Of a DNA stretch of 5,342 nucleotides, positions 1 through 5,342 are shown in pieces; the first letter of the stretch is position 1, and each line of letters opens with the position of its first letter. The notes under the pieces are model-generated. The model ran no database searches, was not told where the DNA came from, and saw only the letters and a program-made list of their open reading frames with translations. Source of the stretch: Methanobacterium sp. (GTDB lineage Archaea > Methanobacteriota > Methanobacteria > Methanobacteriales > Methanobacteriaceae); assembly GCA_003158115.1 (NCBI GenBank), contig PMGM01000076.1:9457-14798 (forward strand), written 5' to 3'. Both the position numbers and the translations under genes were made by a program.

Positions 1-220
1 AGACACAGTCAAAAGCAGGATCATAGGTGTTATACCCCGCAATCAAATAGTACAAAAGAGTGAAATAGATGCTAAAACTGTTCTAGAAAAATTTCCAGAT
101 TCACAACAAGCAGAACTCTATAGAAAACTAGCCAATGCCATATATGAAAACCAAGAATTTGTAATTCCAGAACCAATGGAAATAAATGAATTTGACAAGC
201 TTTTCAGAAAATATCAATAA
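1..220 (+). CDS. cfbC: NifH-superfamily reductase, C-terminal fragment; probably CfbC of coenzyme F430 synthesis
   Basis: Only the last 72 codons are present, reading in frame from base 2 to a TAA stop at 218-220; the 5' part lies outside the window. The fragment has the C-terminal signature of the NifH/BchL/CfbC family: IPRNQIVQKSEID (compare IPRDN-VQ-AE in NifH), then a stretch ending in the typical FVIPEPM followed by a short acidic/basic tail. The P-loop and the iron-sulphur cysteines of the family are upstream and cannot be checked. Family members are homodimeric ATPases that pass electrons from a [4Fe-4S] cluster to a partner. CfbC, with CfbD, drives reductive cyclisation of Ni-sirohydrochlorin a,c-diamide in F430 synthesis. 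I prefer CfbC over true NifH because no nifI or nifD follows and the gene ends its transcription unit, but this is inference. Family assignment is firm; the exact member is moderate. Confidence 0.65.
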   Translation, partial: DTVKSRIIGVIPRNQIVQKSEIDAKTVLEKFPDSQQAELYRKLANAIYENQEFVIPEPMEINEFDKLFRKYQ

Positions 221-231
221 AAAAAAACTCA

Positions 232-269
232 TTAGATACGAACAACTCTATCTAAATTTATACTTTTTT
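232..269 (+). terminator. possible terminator after the NifH/CfbC-type gene
   Basis: A perfect 7-bp inverted repeat, TTAGATA (232-238) and TATCTAA (249-255) around a 10-base loop, starts 12 bases after the stop codon and is followed by a T6 run at 264-269. Archaeal RNA polymerase terminates mainly at T-runs, with or without a hairpin. The stem is AT-rich and could be chance. Confidence 0.4.
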
Positions 270-386
270 AAAATTTCACACAAAAAACTTAGGTAATAAA
301 TCTAAATTTAACTATTTCTATCCCAATTTGATAACCATATTTTTTAATTCTAACAGCTAACAAAATGAATTAAATAAGTCATAAAC

Positions 387-836
387 CTATTTTAAATCCT
401 CTAATTTTTTAGGTTCCAATAAAATTTTTTTAAAAGAATTAATACATGTATTAACAGATTCATCAAGATCATCAAATTTAAACAGATGTGAATTGCATTT
501 ACAATCTGAACATCCAAAACCTTTAATGTCAACCCCTTCCAGACCAACTTCAGATGCAATGGCACATTCCCATTTACCATTATCTACTGCAAAAACAATT
601 TCAACCAGTTCTACATTTAAACTGGCTAACAAATAATCAACATGCCAGAAAAGTTTCTTATCATCACTCAAATGTCTTTTCAAACGACTTTCAAGCGAAT
701 TGAGTGCAGAGCCAACATAAACATAGAATCCCTTATCAAAATTAAAAGAACCCAGCTTACCAATTTGGATGGTTATATCATTACTAACATAGATTATAAG
801 ACAATAAGTACCCTTTAATACAACTTTTTTTACCAT
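387..836 (-). CDS. DUF123 family protein, GIY-YIG-like (Uri-type) nuclease domain
   Basis: A 149-residue protein of the archaeal DUF123 family, related to GIY-YIG endonucleases. The first motif is GTY at 9-11 and the second is YVGSA at 40-44, which together correspond to GIY...YIG. They are followed by R51, R54-H55, WHVDYL at 64-69, E90-C91, and the family signature GFGCSDCKCNSHLF at 106-119. No signal peptide or membrane segment is visible. The last 30 residues are lysine/leucine-rich and look like a variable tail. The cellular role and substrate are not known to me; a DNA-cleaving or structure-binding role is a family-level guess. The ATG start is fixed by an in-frame TAA directly upstream. 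The SD is weak (AGGG about 8 bases before the ATG). A TATA-like AGTATATAA lies at 906-898 on the minus strand, about 62 bases upstream. It stands alone, convergent with the gene ending at 220. Confidence 0.85.
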   Translation of the reverse strand: MVKKVVLKGTYCLIIYVSNDITIQIGKLGSFNFDKGFYVYVGSALNSLESRLKRHLSDDKKLFWHVDYLLASLNVELVEIVFAVDNGKWECAIASEVGLEGVDIKGFGCSDCKCNSHLFKFDDLDESVNTCINSFKKILLEPKKLEDLK

Positions 837-1167
837 TTACAAACCCTTTTTACATTCCTCATCAATAAACATTCATCCTTATCATTGATTTTATGAATTA
901 TATACTCATCTAAAGAAACAAATAATAATGTTACAAACTTTTTTTTATGTATCAGTTTTTTTTTTAACATACTAAATAATCAAATCAAAATAAGAATATA
1001 CACCAGTGAACAAACGTACTCAAACCAATAGTGAGTAAAAAGAAAAATTTAAATTTGATACACCCGAACTTTATAAAATTTTATTCACAAATCTCTATAA
1101 ATAAAAGGAAATATGGGATAGTACATACTTAAAAATCATTATATTGATATAAAAATATGATAAACCC

Positions 1168-1175
1168 TATAAATA
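1168..1175 (+). promoter_or_regulatory. probable TATA box of the DUF371 gene
   Basis: TATAAATA matches the archaeal box A. If transcription starts about 23 bases past its 3' end, as is usual, the start is near 1198. That would give a leader of about 80 bases and place the start at the centre of the inverted repeat at 1181-1215. A second TATA-like stretch (GATATAAAAATA, from about 1146) is a competitor. Confidence 0.4.
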
Positions 1176-1180
1176 TCAGT

Positions 1181-1215
1181 TATTTAATGTTCAACATCCA
1201 TTTGGACATTAAATA
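1181..1215 (+). promoter_or_regulatory. 14-bp inverted repeat in the DUF371 promoter/leader; candidate operator or RNA hairpin
   Basis: The left arm TATTTAATGTTCAA (1181-1194) and right arm TTGGACATTAAATA (1202-1215) are separated by CATCCAT. Thirteen of 14 positions are complementary in DNA, and the fourteenth becomes a G-U pair in RNA, so an RNA copy would have a fully paired 14-bp stem with a 7-base loop. The dyad centre is at 1198, which coincides with the start point predicted from the TATA box at 1168-1175. That geometry fits a repressor site. If transcription starts further upstream, it would instead be a leader hairpin. Confidence 0.55.
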
Positions 1216-1217
1216 CA

Positions 1218-1240
1218 ATCATCAAATTTCTAATGATGAT
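1218..1240 (+). promoter_or_regulatory. second small inverted repeat in the DUF371 leader
   Basis: ATCATCA (1218-1224) and TGATGAT (1234-1240) form a perfect 7-bp inverted repeat around a 9-base loop, just 2 bases after the larger repeat and 24 bases before the SD. It would lie inside the mRNA leader under either start-site model. It may be a leader hairpin or chance. Confidence 0.35.
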
Positions 1241-1264
1241 AACATAAAATATCCGAAGTTTATC

Positions 1265-1271
1265 AGGAGGT
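1265..1271 (+). promoter_or_regulatory. strong Shine-Dalgarno site of the DUF371 gene
   Basis: AGGAGGT is a full match to the archaeal 16S rRNA 3' end, 7 bases before the ATG at 1279. It is the strongest SD in the window and fixes the start. Confidence 0.85.
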
Positions 1272-1278
1272 TAATATT

Positions 1279-1692
1279 ATGGAATACTCATTTATAGTGA
1301 AGGGACATCCTAATATCACATCAAAACATAAAACAACACTGGAATTTACAAAGGATCCAGATATAAGTATAAGAGCAGACTGTATAATTGGAGTTAAATC
1401 TCAAGTATCAATGGACAATATTCCACAAGAAATAGTCGACTCAATAAAGGAGGATAATAAGCTTATAACCCTCAGACTTGAAACAGAAAATGCTGTTGAT
1501 ACCATTAGGGGCTATGGCCATCATGAACTCACCCTTGATCATCCCACCGATATGGTTTCAAGGAAGAGTGATTTTAAATGCAGTAGAACCCTGATGATAA
1601 ATGCAGATAAAGCAGCTATTGACCTTAAAACAGAATTAATAAATGATCTAAAACATTGTAAACCACTAAAAGTCAAAATAATAGTTAATTGA
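1279..1692 (+). CDS. DUF371 family conserved archaeal protein
   Basis: A 137-residue protein matching the archaeal DUF371 family from end to end. Visible family motifs are GHPNITSKHKTTLEFTKD (9-26), RADCIIGVK (32-40), RGYGHHELTLDHP (77-89), MVSRKSDF (92-99) with RTLMINADKAA after it (103-113). The several conserved histidines, aspartates and the DCIIGV cysteine suggest a binding or catalytic site, but no biochemical function is known to me and I assign none. There is no signal peptide or transmembrane segment, so it is likely cytosolic. It appears to be a single-gene transcription unit with a perfect SD. The long leader region carries two inverted repeats, unlike the short leaders predicted for rmlB, the epimerase and ABCE1 genes. 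Family call is firm. Confidence 0.88.
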   Translation: MEYSFIVKGHPNITSKHKTTLEFTKDPDISIRADCIIGVKSQVSMDNIPQEIVDSIKEDNKLITLRLETENAVDTIRGYGHHELTLDHPTDMVSRKSDFKCSRTLMINADKAAIDLKTELINDLKHCKPLKVKIIVN

Positions 1693-1723
1693 ATCATATT
1701 TCCAAATAACATCAACCAATATC

Positions 1724-1782
1724 ATTCAAAAAAATATTTTGAGAGTTTGAATATTCATTTATAAATTAAAAATTTCCTTTTT
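1724..1782 (+). terminator. possible terminator region after the DUF371 gene
   Basis: ATTCAAA (1724-1730) and TTTGAAT (1746-1752) form a perfect 7-bp stem with a 15-base loop, 31 bases after the stop codon. A short T5 run follows at 1778-1782, inside a direct repeat of AAATTTCC (1770-1777 and 1783-1790). The signal is weak in this AT-rich context. Confidence 0.25.
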
Positions 1783-1908
1783 AAATTTCCAAGGTTTATT
1801 CTAAATTCAAATTATATATTATCTCCAATTCTTTAATGATATAAAATGTTATATTAAAAGGCTAATAAAAATAATTATTAATTTATTGTTATTTAAAATT
1901 AGAATAAT

Positions 1909-1994
<86 letters not shown>

Positions 1995-2045
1995 CGATCA
2001 AATAATATGAAACTATTTGAGCATACCAACTTCTTTTTGTCTCAC

Positions 2046-2053
2046 TATTTAAA
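2046..2053 (-). promoter_or_regulatory. probable TATA box of the tRNA-Leu gene
   Basis: On the minus strand this reads TTTAAATA, preceded by the purine-rich AAACA expected of a BRE-like element. It ends 52 bases before the mature tRNA 5' end, which would leave a 5' leader of roughly 28 bases for RNase P to remove. Confidence 0.45.
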
Positions 2054-2186
2054 TGTTTTCCTTATTAACTGGACTCTAAAAACCCAAATAATATCTTAAT
2101 AAAGATGAGGTACAAAATAGGAACAATTTAACCATATAATAACTATGAAAAATTGAATTAAAGCATCGAAACTATGGAATGATCAT

Positions 2187-2477
2187 ATGAATGCCATAAC
2201 CCCTACAACTGATGGAGTATTACTCAACATAGAGGTGTCACCAAAATCTGATAAGTTCAGGATAACAGGCTACAATCAGTGGAGAGAATCTGTTGAAGTT
2301 AAAATAAAAGCAATTCCACAGAAAGGAAAAGCAAATAAAGAAATCATATCAGAATTTTCAAAAATAACAGAAACAGCCGTTGAAATAATATCCGGACATA
2401 AAAGTCATCATAAAACCCTGAAAATATATGGTATAACTGAAGAGGACCTGATTAAAATATTAAAACCCTACCTATAA
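2187..2477 (+). CDS. DUF167 / UPF0235 (YggU-like) family protein
   Basis: A 96-residue protein, full length for the DUF167 (UPF0235, YggU) family. Features seen are the N-terminal GVLLNIEVSPKS (10-21), the central VKIKAIPQKGKANKEII (38-54; the family core is a xxPPxxGKAN pattern), and the C-terminal VEIISGHKSHHKTLKI (65-80; the family has SG..S..K...I). It is a small soluble alpha/beta protein. Members occur in bacteria, archaea and eukaryotes, but I know of no established function and assign none. The ATG at 2187 is preceded by a weak extended SD (GGAATGATC, 2176-2184). A candidate TATA element, CATATAAT, lies at 2133-2140. It is convergent with rmlB, with about 100 bases between the two stop codons. 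Family call is firm, role open. Confidence 0.88.
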   Translation: MNAITPTTDGVLLNIEVSPKSDKFRITGYNQWRESVEVKIKAIPQKGKANKEIISEFSKITETAVEIISGHKSHHKTLKIYGITEEDLIKILKPYL

Positions 2478-2537
2478 AAAAAAGTGAACTCATTTCTAAA
2501 ACAGAATTAAAACTGAAATAGAAAATAGGATAAAATA

Positions 2538-2565
2538 TGTTATATCTTAAATTTGGGACATAACA
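2538..2565. terminator. imperfect inverted repeat between convergent genes; possible two-way terminator
   Basis: TGTTATATC (2538-2546) and GACATAACA (2557-2565) pair at 8 of 9 positions with a 10-base loop. It sits between the end of the DUF167 gene (2477) and the end of rmlB (2577), where terminators for both are expected. No long T-run follows on either side, so support is modest. Confidence 0.3.
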
Positions 2566-2576
2566 ATTCAATAAAC

Positions 2577-3509
2577 CTAGAATAGGGAGAGATTATCCTT
2601 ATACCAGTTAATTGTTAACGTGAGTGCATCCTCAAATTTCCATTCTGGTTTCCATCCTAGTTTCATTATCTTCGATGAATCGAGGGAATATCTTTTATCA
2701 TGTCCCAGACGGTCTTCAACAAAGGTTATGAGACTTTCCGGTTTTTCAAGAATTTCCAATATTAAATTGGTAATTTCGAGGTTGTTTTTCTCGTTTCCAC
2801 CACCTATATTATAAACTTCTCCAAGTTTTCCCTTAGTAAGAGCAGTGTAAACTCCAGCACAGTTATCCGGTGCAAATATCCAGTCACGAACATTTTTCCC
2901 ATCACCATAGACTGGAAGTTGTTTATCTTGCATGGCATTTAATATGAATAGTGGAATAAGTTTTTCAGGGAACTGGTAAGGTCCAAAATTATTACTGCTA
3001 CGTGTTATAAGAACAGGAGCACCATAAGTTTTATAATACGCACTGACAATCACATCTGCACCGGCTTTACTTGCCGAGTAAGGACTTGAAGGATCTATAT
3101 TGCTCTCTTCACTGAAAGAACCATTATCTATGCTACCATAAACTTCATCGGTTGATATTTGCAGATATCGTTCAATATCATATTTACGAACACATTCTAG
3201 AAGATTATAAGTACCAATAACATCTGTTTTAACAAAAACACCAGGATCTTCAATTGATCTGTCAACATGGGTCTCAGCTGCAAAATTCACAACCATATCA
3301 CAATCTTTCATAACTTTATTAACAGCTTCAGAATCTCCAATATCGCCCTTAACAAATTCAATTTTATCTTTCACATCATCCAAATATTCTGGATTTGCAG
3401 CATATGTTAACTTATCAAAAATAACCAGATCATGATCATATTTCCCAATCATCTCATGAACAAAGTTACAACCAATAAAACCTGCACCACCAGTAATAAG
3501 CATCTTCAT
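2577..3509 (-). CDS. rmlB: dTDP-glucose 4,6-dehydratase
   Basis: A 310-residue extended short-chain dehydrogenase/reductase. RmlB oxidises dTDP-glucose at C4, eliminates water across C5-C6 and returns the hydride to C6, giving dTDP-4-keto-6-deoxyglucose with tightly bound NAD+. The N-terminal Rossmann motif GGAGFIG is at 7-13 and DKLTYAANPEYL at 32-43. The active-site triad TDE (T120, D121, E122) is followed by VYGS. The YxxxK pair is Y144 and K148 (YSASK). Substrate-binding NNFGPYQFPEKLIPL lies at 173-187, VRDWIFA at 207-213 and DRLGHDKRY at 266-274. All key residues are present; the length is slightly short but normal for archaeal forms. The ATG has GGTGAG (3515-3520) about 6 bases upstream and a TTTATATA box behind it. 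It lies downstream of the broken epimerase gene on the same strand, 110 bases apart, with its own promoter signal. Confidence 0.95.
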   Translation of the reverse strand: MKMLITGGAGFIGCNFVHEMIGKYDHDLVIFDKLTYAANPEYLDDVKDKIEFVKGDIGDSEAVNKVMKDCDMVVNFAAETHVDRSIEDPGVFVKTDVIGTYNLLECVRKYDIERYLQISTDEVYGSIDNGSFSEESNIDPSSPYSASKAGADVIVSAYYKTYGAPVLITRSSNNFGPYQFPEKLIPLFILNAMQDKQLPVYGDGKNVRDWIFAPDNCAGVYTALTKGKLGEVYNIGGGNEKNNLEITNLILEILEKPESLITFVEDRLGHDKRYSLDSSKIMKLGWKPEWKFEDALTLTINWYKDNLSLF

Positions 3510-3536
3510 ATTTTCTCACCATTCATTTTAAATCAT

Positions 3537-3544
3537 TATATAAA
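3537..3544 (-). promoter_or_regulatory. TATA box of rmlB
   Basis: On the minus strand this reads TTTATATA, a perfect methanogen box A, 28 bases before the rmlB ATG. Usual spacing puts the transcription start near 3514, at the edge of the GGTGAG SD, so the leader would be very short. Confidence 0.6.
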
Positions 3545-3545
3545 C

Positions 3546-3559
3546 AAAAAATTTTTTTT
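3546..3559 (-). terminator. A6/T8 tract, possible terminator of the rmlC-like gene
   Basis: The tract gives a T6 run on the minus strand (3551-3546), about 70 bases after the restored epimerase stop and just upstream of the rmlB TATA box. It could end the upstream transcript and separate the two units; the T8 on the other strand has no matching gene. Confidence 0.3.
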
Positions 3560-3619
3560 AAATCAAATTATCATAACATCACAATATAAGTCTAAATTTT
3601 AGGGATACTAACTATTTTA

Positions 3620-4077
3620 TCAATGTTTCTTCCCATTTAATATCCAATCATATGGTATTTCATCTGTATCTGGTGTTAAACGAAATTCATCAGGTTTACT
3701 ATAGTTATATGGATTATTTGGCACATTAACACAGAATGCAGTGTCATTTCCAATGTTCTTGAAACCATGATAAACATGTGAAGGTATATTTATCAGGAGT
3801 GGATTTCTCCGATAAAAAATTCGTTTAACTCACCATAGGTTGGAGAATTTTTCCTAACATCATAAAGAGCAACTTTAACCATCCCATTTACGCATGTGAA
3901 GTTATCCTTCTGTTTTCTGTGAAGATGCCATGCTTTAACAACTCCGGGGTATGCTGTGCTAATATAGACTTGACCAAAATTTTCATACAAATCCTCGTCG
4001 CACCTTAATATTTCCATAAGCCATCCCCTTTCATCTGGGATCACCCTAAGATTTTTAGTTTTCACACCTTCAATCAT
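3620..4077 (-). pseudogene. rmlC: dTDP-4-dehydrorhamnose 3,5-epimerase-like gene (RmlC family), frameshifted
   Basis: RmlC-family cupins epimerise C3 and C5 of dTDP-4-keto-6-deoxyglucose, the product of RmlB. The first 91 residues (MIEGVKTKNLRVIPDERG..., WHLH at 50-53, LYDVRKNSPTYGE at 71-83, FFIGE at 87-91) read in one frame. That frame stops at TGA 3793-3795 after three aberrant residues, giving 94 residues. The next frame continues the family without a gap: PLLINIPSHVYHGF, then NVPNNPYNYSKPDEFRL and IPYDWI, ending at TGA 3620-3622. Adding one base at about 3803-3807 (GAAAT to GAAAAT on the minus strand, giving GENPLL) restores 152 residues, the normal size. I chose the ATG at 4075-4077 because GGTG (4084-4087) precedes it at SD spacing and the TATA box at 4107-4115 lies between it and the upstream in-frame ATG at 4117-4119. 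Loss of the second cupin half should inactivate the protein, unless the deletion is a sequencing error. Confidence 0.85.
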
Positions 4078-4106
4078 TCTAAACACCATTAGATTGCTCA
4101 AAAATT

Positions 4107-4115
4107 TTATATATT
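4107..4115 (-). promoter_or_regulatory. probable TATA box of the rmlC-like gene
   Basis: On the minus strand this reads ATATATAAA, 30 bases before the chosen ATG at 4077. The same distance is seen for rmlB and the ABCE1 gene (28 bases each), which supports both the box and the later start codon. Confidence 0.5.
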
Positions 4116-4240
4116 CCATTCCTATTAAACCATTACCATTAATATGTTTAATTTATACTAAAGTTATAAAGAATAAATAAATATGTTAAAATAAATTTCT
4201 ACAACTTCAAATTAATCAAAATTTATGTAGGTGATCATAT

Positions 4241-5089
<849 letters not shown>

Positions 5090-5132
5090 CCTATCAAAAC
5101 CCTTTCTACAAAAAAAATAATAATTAATCAAA

Positions 5133-5140
5133 TTTATATA
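5133..5140 (+). promoter_or_regulatory. TATA box of the ABCE1 gene
   Basis: TTTATATA, preceded by AATCAAA as a BRE-like element, lies 28 bases before the TTG start codon. Usual spacing puts transcription start near 5163, beside the GGTGG SD at 5158-5162. Confidence 0.6.
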
Positions 5141-5157
5141 TTTACTCATTTTATATC

Positions 5158-5162
5158 GGTGG
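5158..5162 (+). promoter_or_regulatory. Shine-Dalgarno site deciding the TTG start of the ABCE1 gene
   Basis: GGTGG sits 5 bases before the TTG at 5168-5170, and its GGT is 8 bases from the start, close to the spacing in the window's other genes (8 to 9). An alternative in-frame GTG at 5162-5164 overlaps the site, so it is less likely. Confidence 0.55.
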
Positions 5163-5167
5163 TGAAT

Positions 5168-5342
5168 TTGACTAGAATATCTATACTGGATCTTGACCGT
5201 TGCCAGCCAAAGAAATGTAACTATGTGTGCATAGAATACTGTCCGGGTGTGCGCATGGATGAAGATACTATAATTATCGATGAAAAAACCAAAAAACCTA
5301 AAATATCCGAAGATCTATGCTCTGGATGTGGTATATGCACCA
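5168..5342 (+). CDS. abce1: ribosome recycling ATPase ABCE1 (Rli1), N-terminal fragment
   Basis: The first 58 codons are present and the gene runs off the right edge (full-length family members are near 590 residues). ABCE1/Rli1 splits ribosomes into subunits after termination, using two ABC ATPase domains and an N-terminal domain with two [4Fe-4S] clusters. The fragment covers the start of the cluster domain: [11 protein letters not shown] (11-21) with C12, C17, C21 and C25, then [10 protein letters not shown] with C51, C54 and C57, a ferredoxin-like CxxCxxC. The N-terminus [17 protein letters not shown] matches archaeal relatives, which supports the TTG start at 5168. TTG follows an SD at proper spacing; an in-frame GTG at 5162 is the alternative. 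It is transcribed in the same direction as galU, about 78 bases downstream, but with its own TATA box. Identity is firm. Confidence 0.93.
   Translation, partial: MTRISILDLDRCQPKKCNYVCIEYCPGVRMDEDTIIIDEKTKKPKISEDLCSGCGICT

Larger units (their letters stand above)
837..1278. other. 442-base intergenic stretch without a convincing gene
   Basis: Very AT-rich. It should hold the promoter of the minus-strand DUF123 gene (TATA-like element at 898-906) on the left, and the promoter and leader of the DUF371 gene on the right (from about 1168). Between them are two T-runs on the plus strand, T8 at 939-946 and T10 at 956-965, with no plus-strand gene just upstream to account for them. Further TATA-like strings, such as at 1095-1103, are expected by chance at this composition. 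I see no tRNA, no CRISPR repeat and no ORF with an SD site here. Confidence 0.7.

Noticed and set aside
251..310. Direct repeat of TCTAAATTTA at 251-260 and 301-310
   Set aside because: Only two short AT-only-type copies, no further units and no flanking structure; expected by chance in this composition.
1233..1239. ATGATGA resembling box C of an archaeal C/D guide RNA
   Set aside because: No matching box D (CTGA) or C'/D' pair at suitable distance; better explained as one arm of the small inverted repeat.
1157..1297. 46-codon plus-strand ORF overlapping the DUF371 leader and start
   Set aside because: No SD, Asn/Ile-rich composition as expected from translated AT-rich DNA, and it runs through the inverted repeats and over the DUF371 SD and start. 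A leader peptide cannot be excluded but nothing supports it.
2620..2814. 64-residue plus-strand ORF opposite rmlB
   Set aside because: Entirely antisense to the well-conserved 3' half of rmlB; no SD and no recognisable domain.
4078..4119. Longer N-terminus (14 extra residues) for the rmlC-like protein from the ATG at 4117-4119
   Set aside because: The extra residues do not resemble the family, the TATA box at 4107-4115 lies inside them, and the ATG at 4075-4077 has an SD at correct spacing and a family-like start (MIEGVKTK).

Overview
The window looks like ordinary chromosome from a methanogenic archaeon, most likely a Methanobacterium-like member of the Methanobacteriales. The reasons are AT-rich DNA, TTTATATA-type TATA boxes, GGTGA/GGAGG Shine-Dalgarno (SD) sites, a tRNA gene without encoded CCA, the archaeal ribosome-recycling ATPase ABCE1, several archaeal conserved families (DUF123, DUF371), and the tail of a NifH/CfbC-type reductase at the left edge. 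The lineage is an inference from gene content, not from a database search.

Left part (1-1278): the 3' end of a NifH-superfamily gene, probably cfbC of coenzyme F430 synthesis, runs in from the left and ends near a hairpin plus T-run. A DUF123 (GIY-YIG-like) gene follows on the minus strand. Next comes a 442-base stretch without a convincing gene. Its right end is the promoter and structured leader region of the DUF371 gene.

Middle (1279-2576): a DUF371 gene with a perfect SD, a minus-strand tRNA-Leu(GAG), and a small DUF167/YggU-family gene.

Right part (2577-5342): a nucleotide-sugar block. rmlB (dTDP-glucose 4,6-dehydratase) and an rmlC-like 3,5-epimerase gene lie on the minus strand, each with its own promoter signal. 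galU (UTP-glucose-1-phosphate uridylyltransferase) is divergent on the plus strand. RmlB and the epimerase would act in sequence on dTDP-glucose, and GalU supplies UDP-glucose; all would feed cell-surface glycan or glycoprotein synthesis. The epimerase gene carries an apparent one-base deletion that removes the second half of its cupin domain. No rmlA or rmlD is seen. The window ends inside the 5' end of the ABCE1 (Rli1) gene, which appears to start at TTG.

I found no defence system, mobile element, CRISPR array or clearly new system. The points most worth a second look are the frameshifted epimerase gene and a 14-bp inverted repeat centred on the predicted start point of DUF371 transcription.
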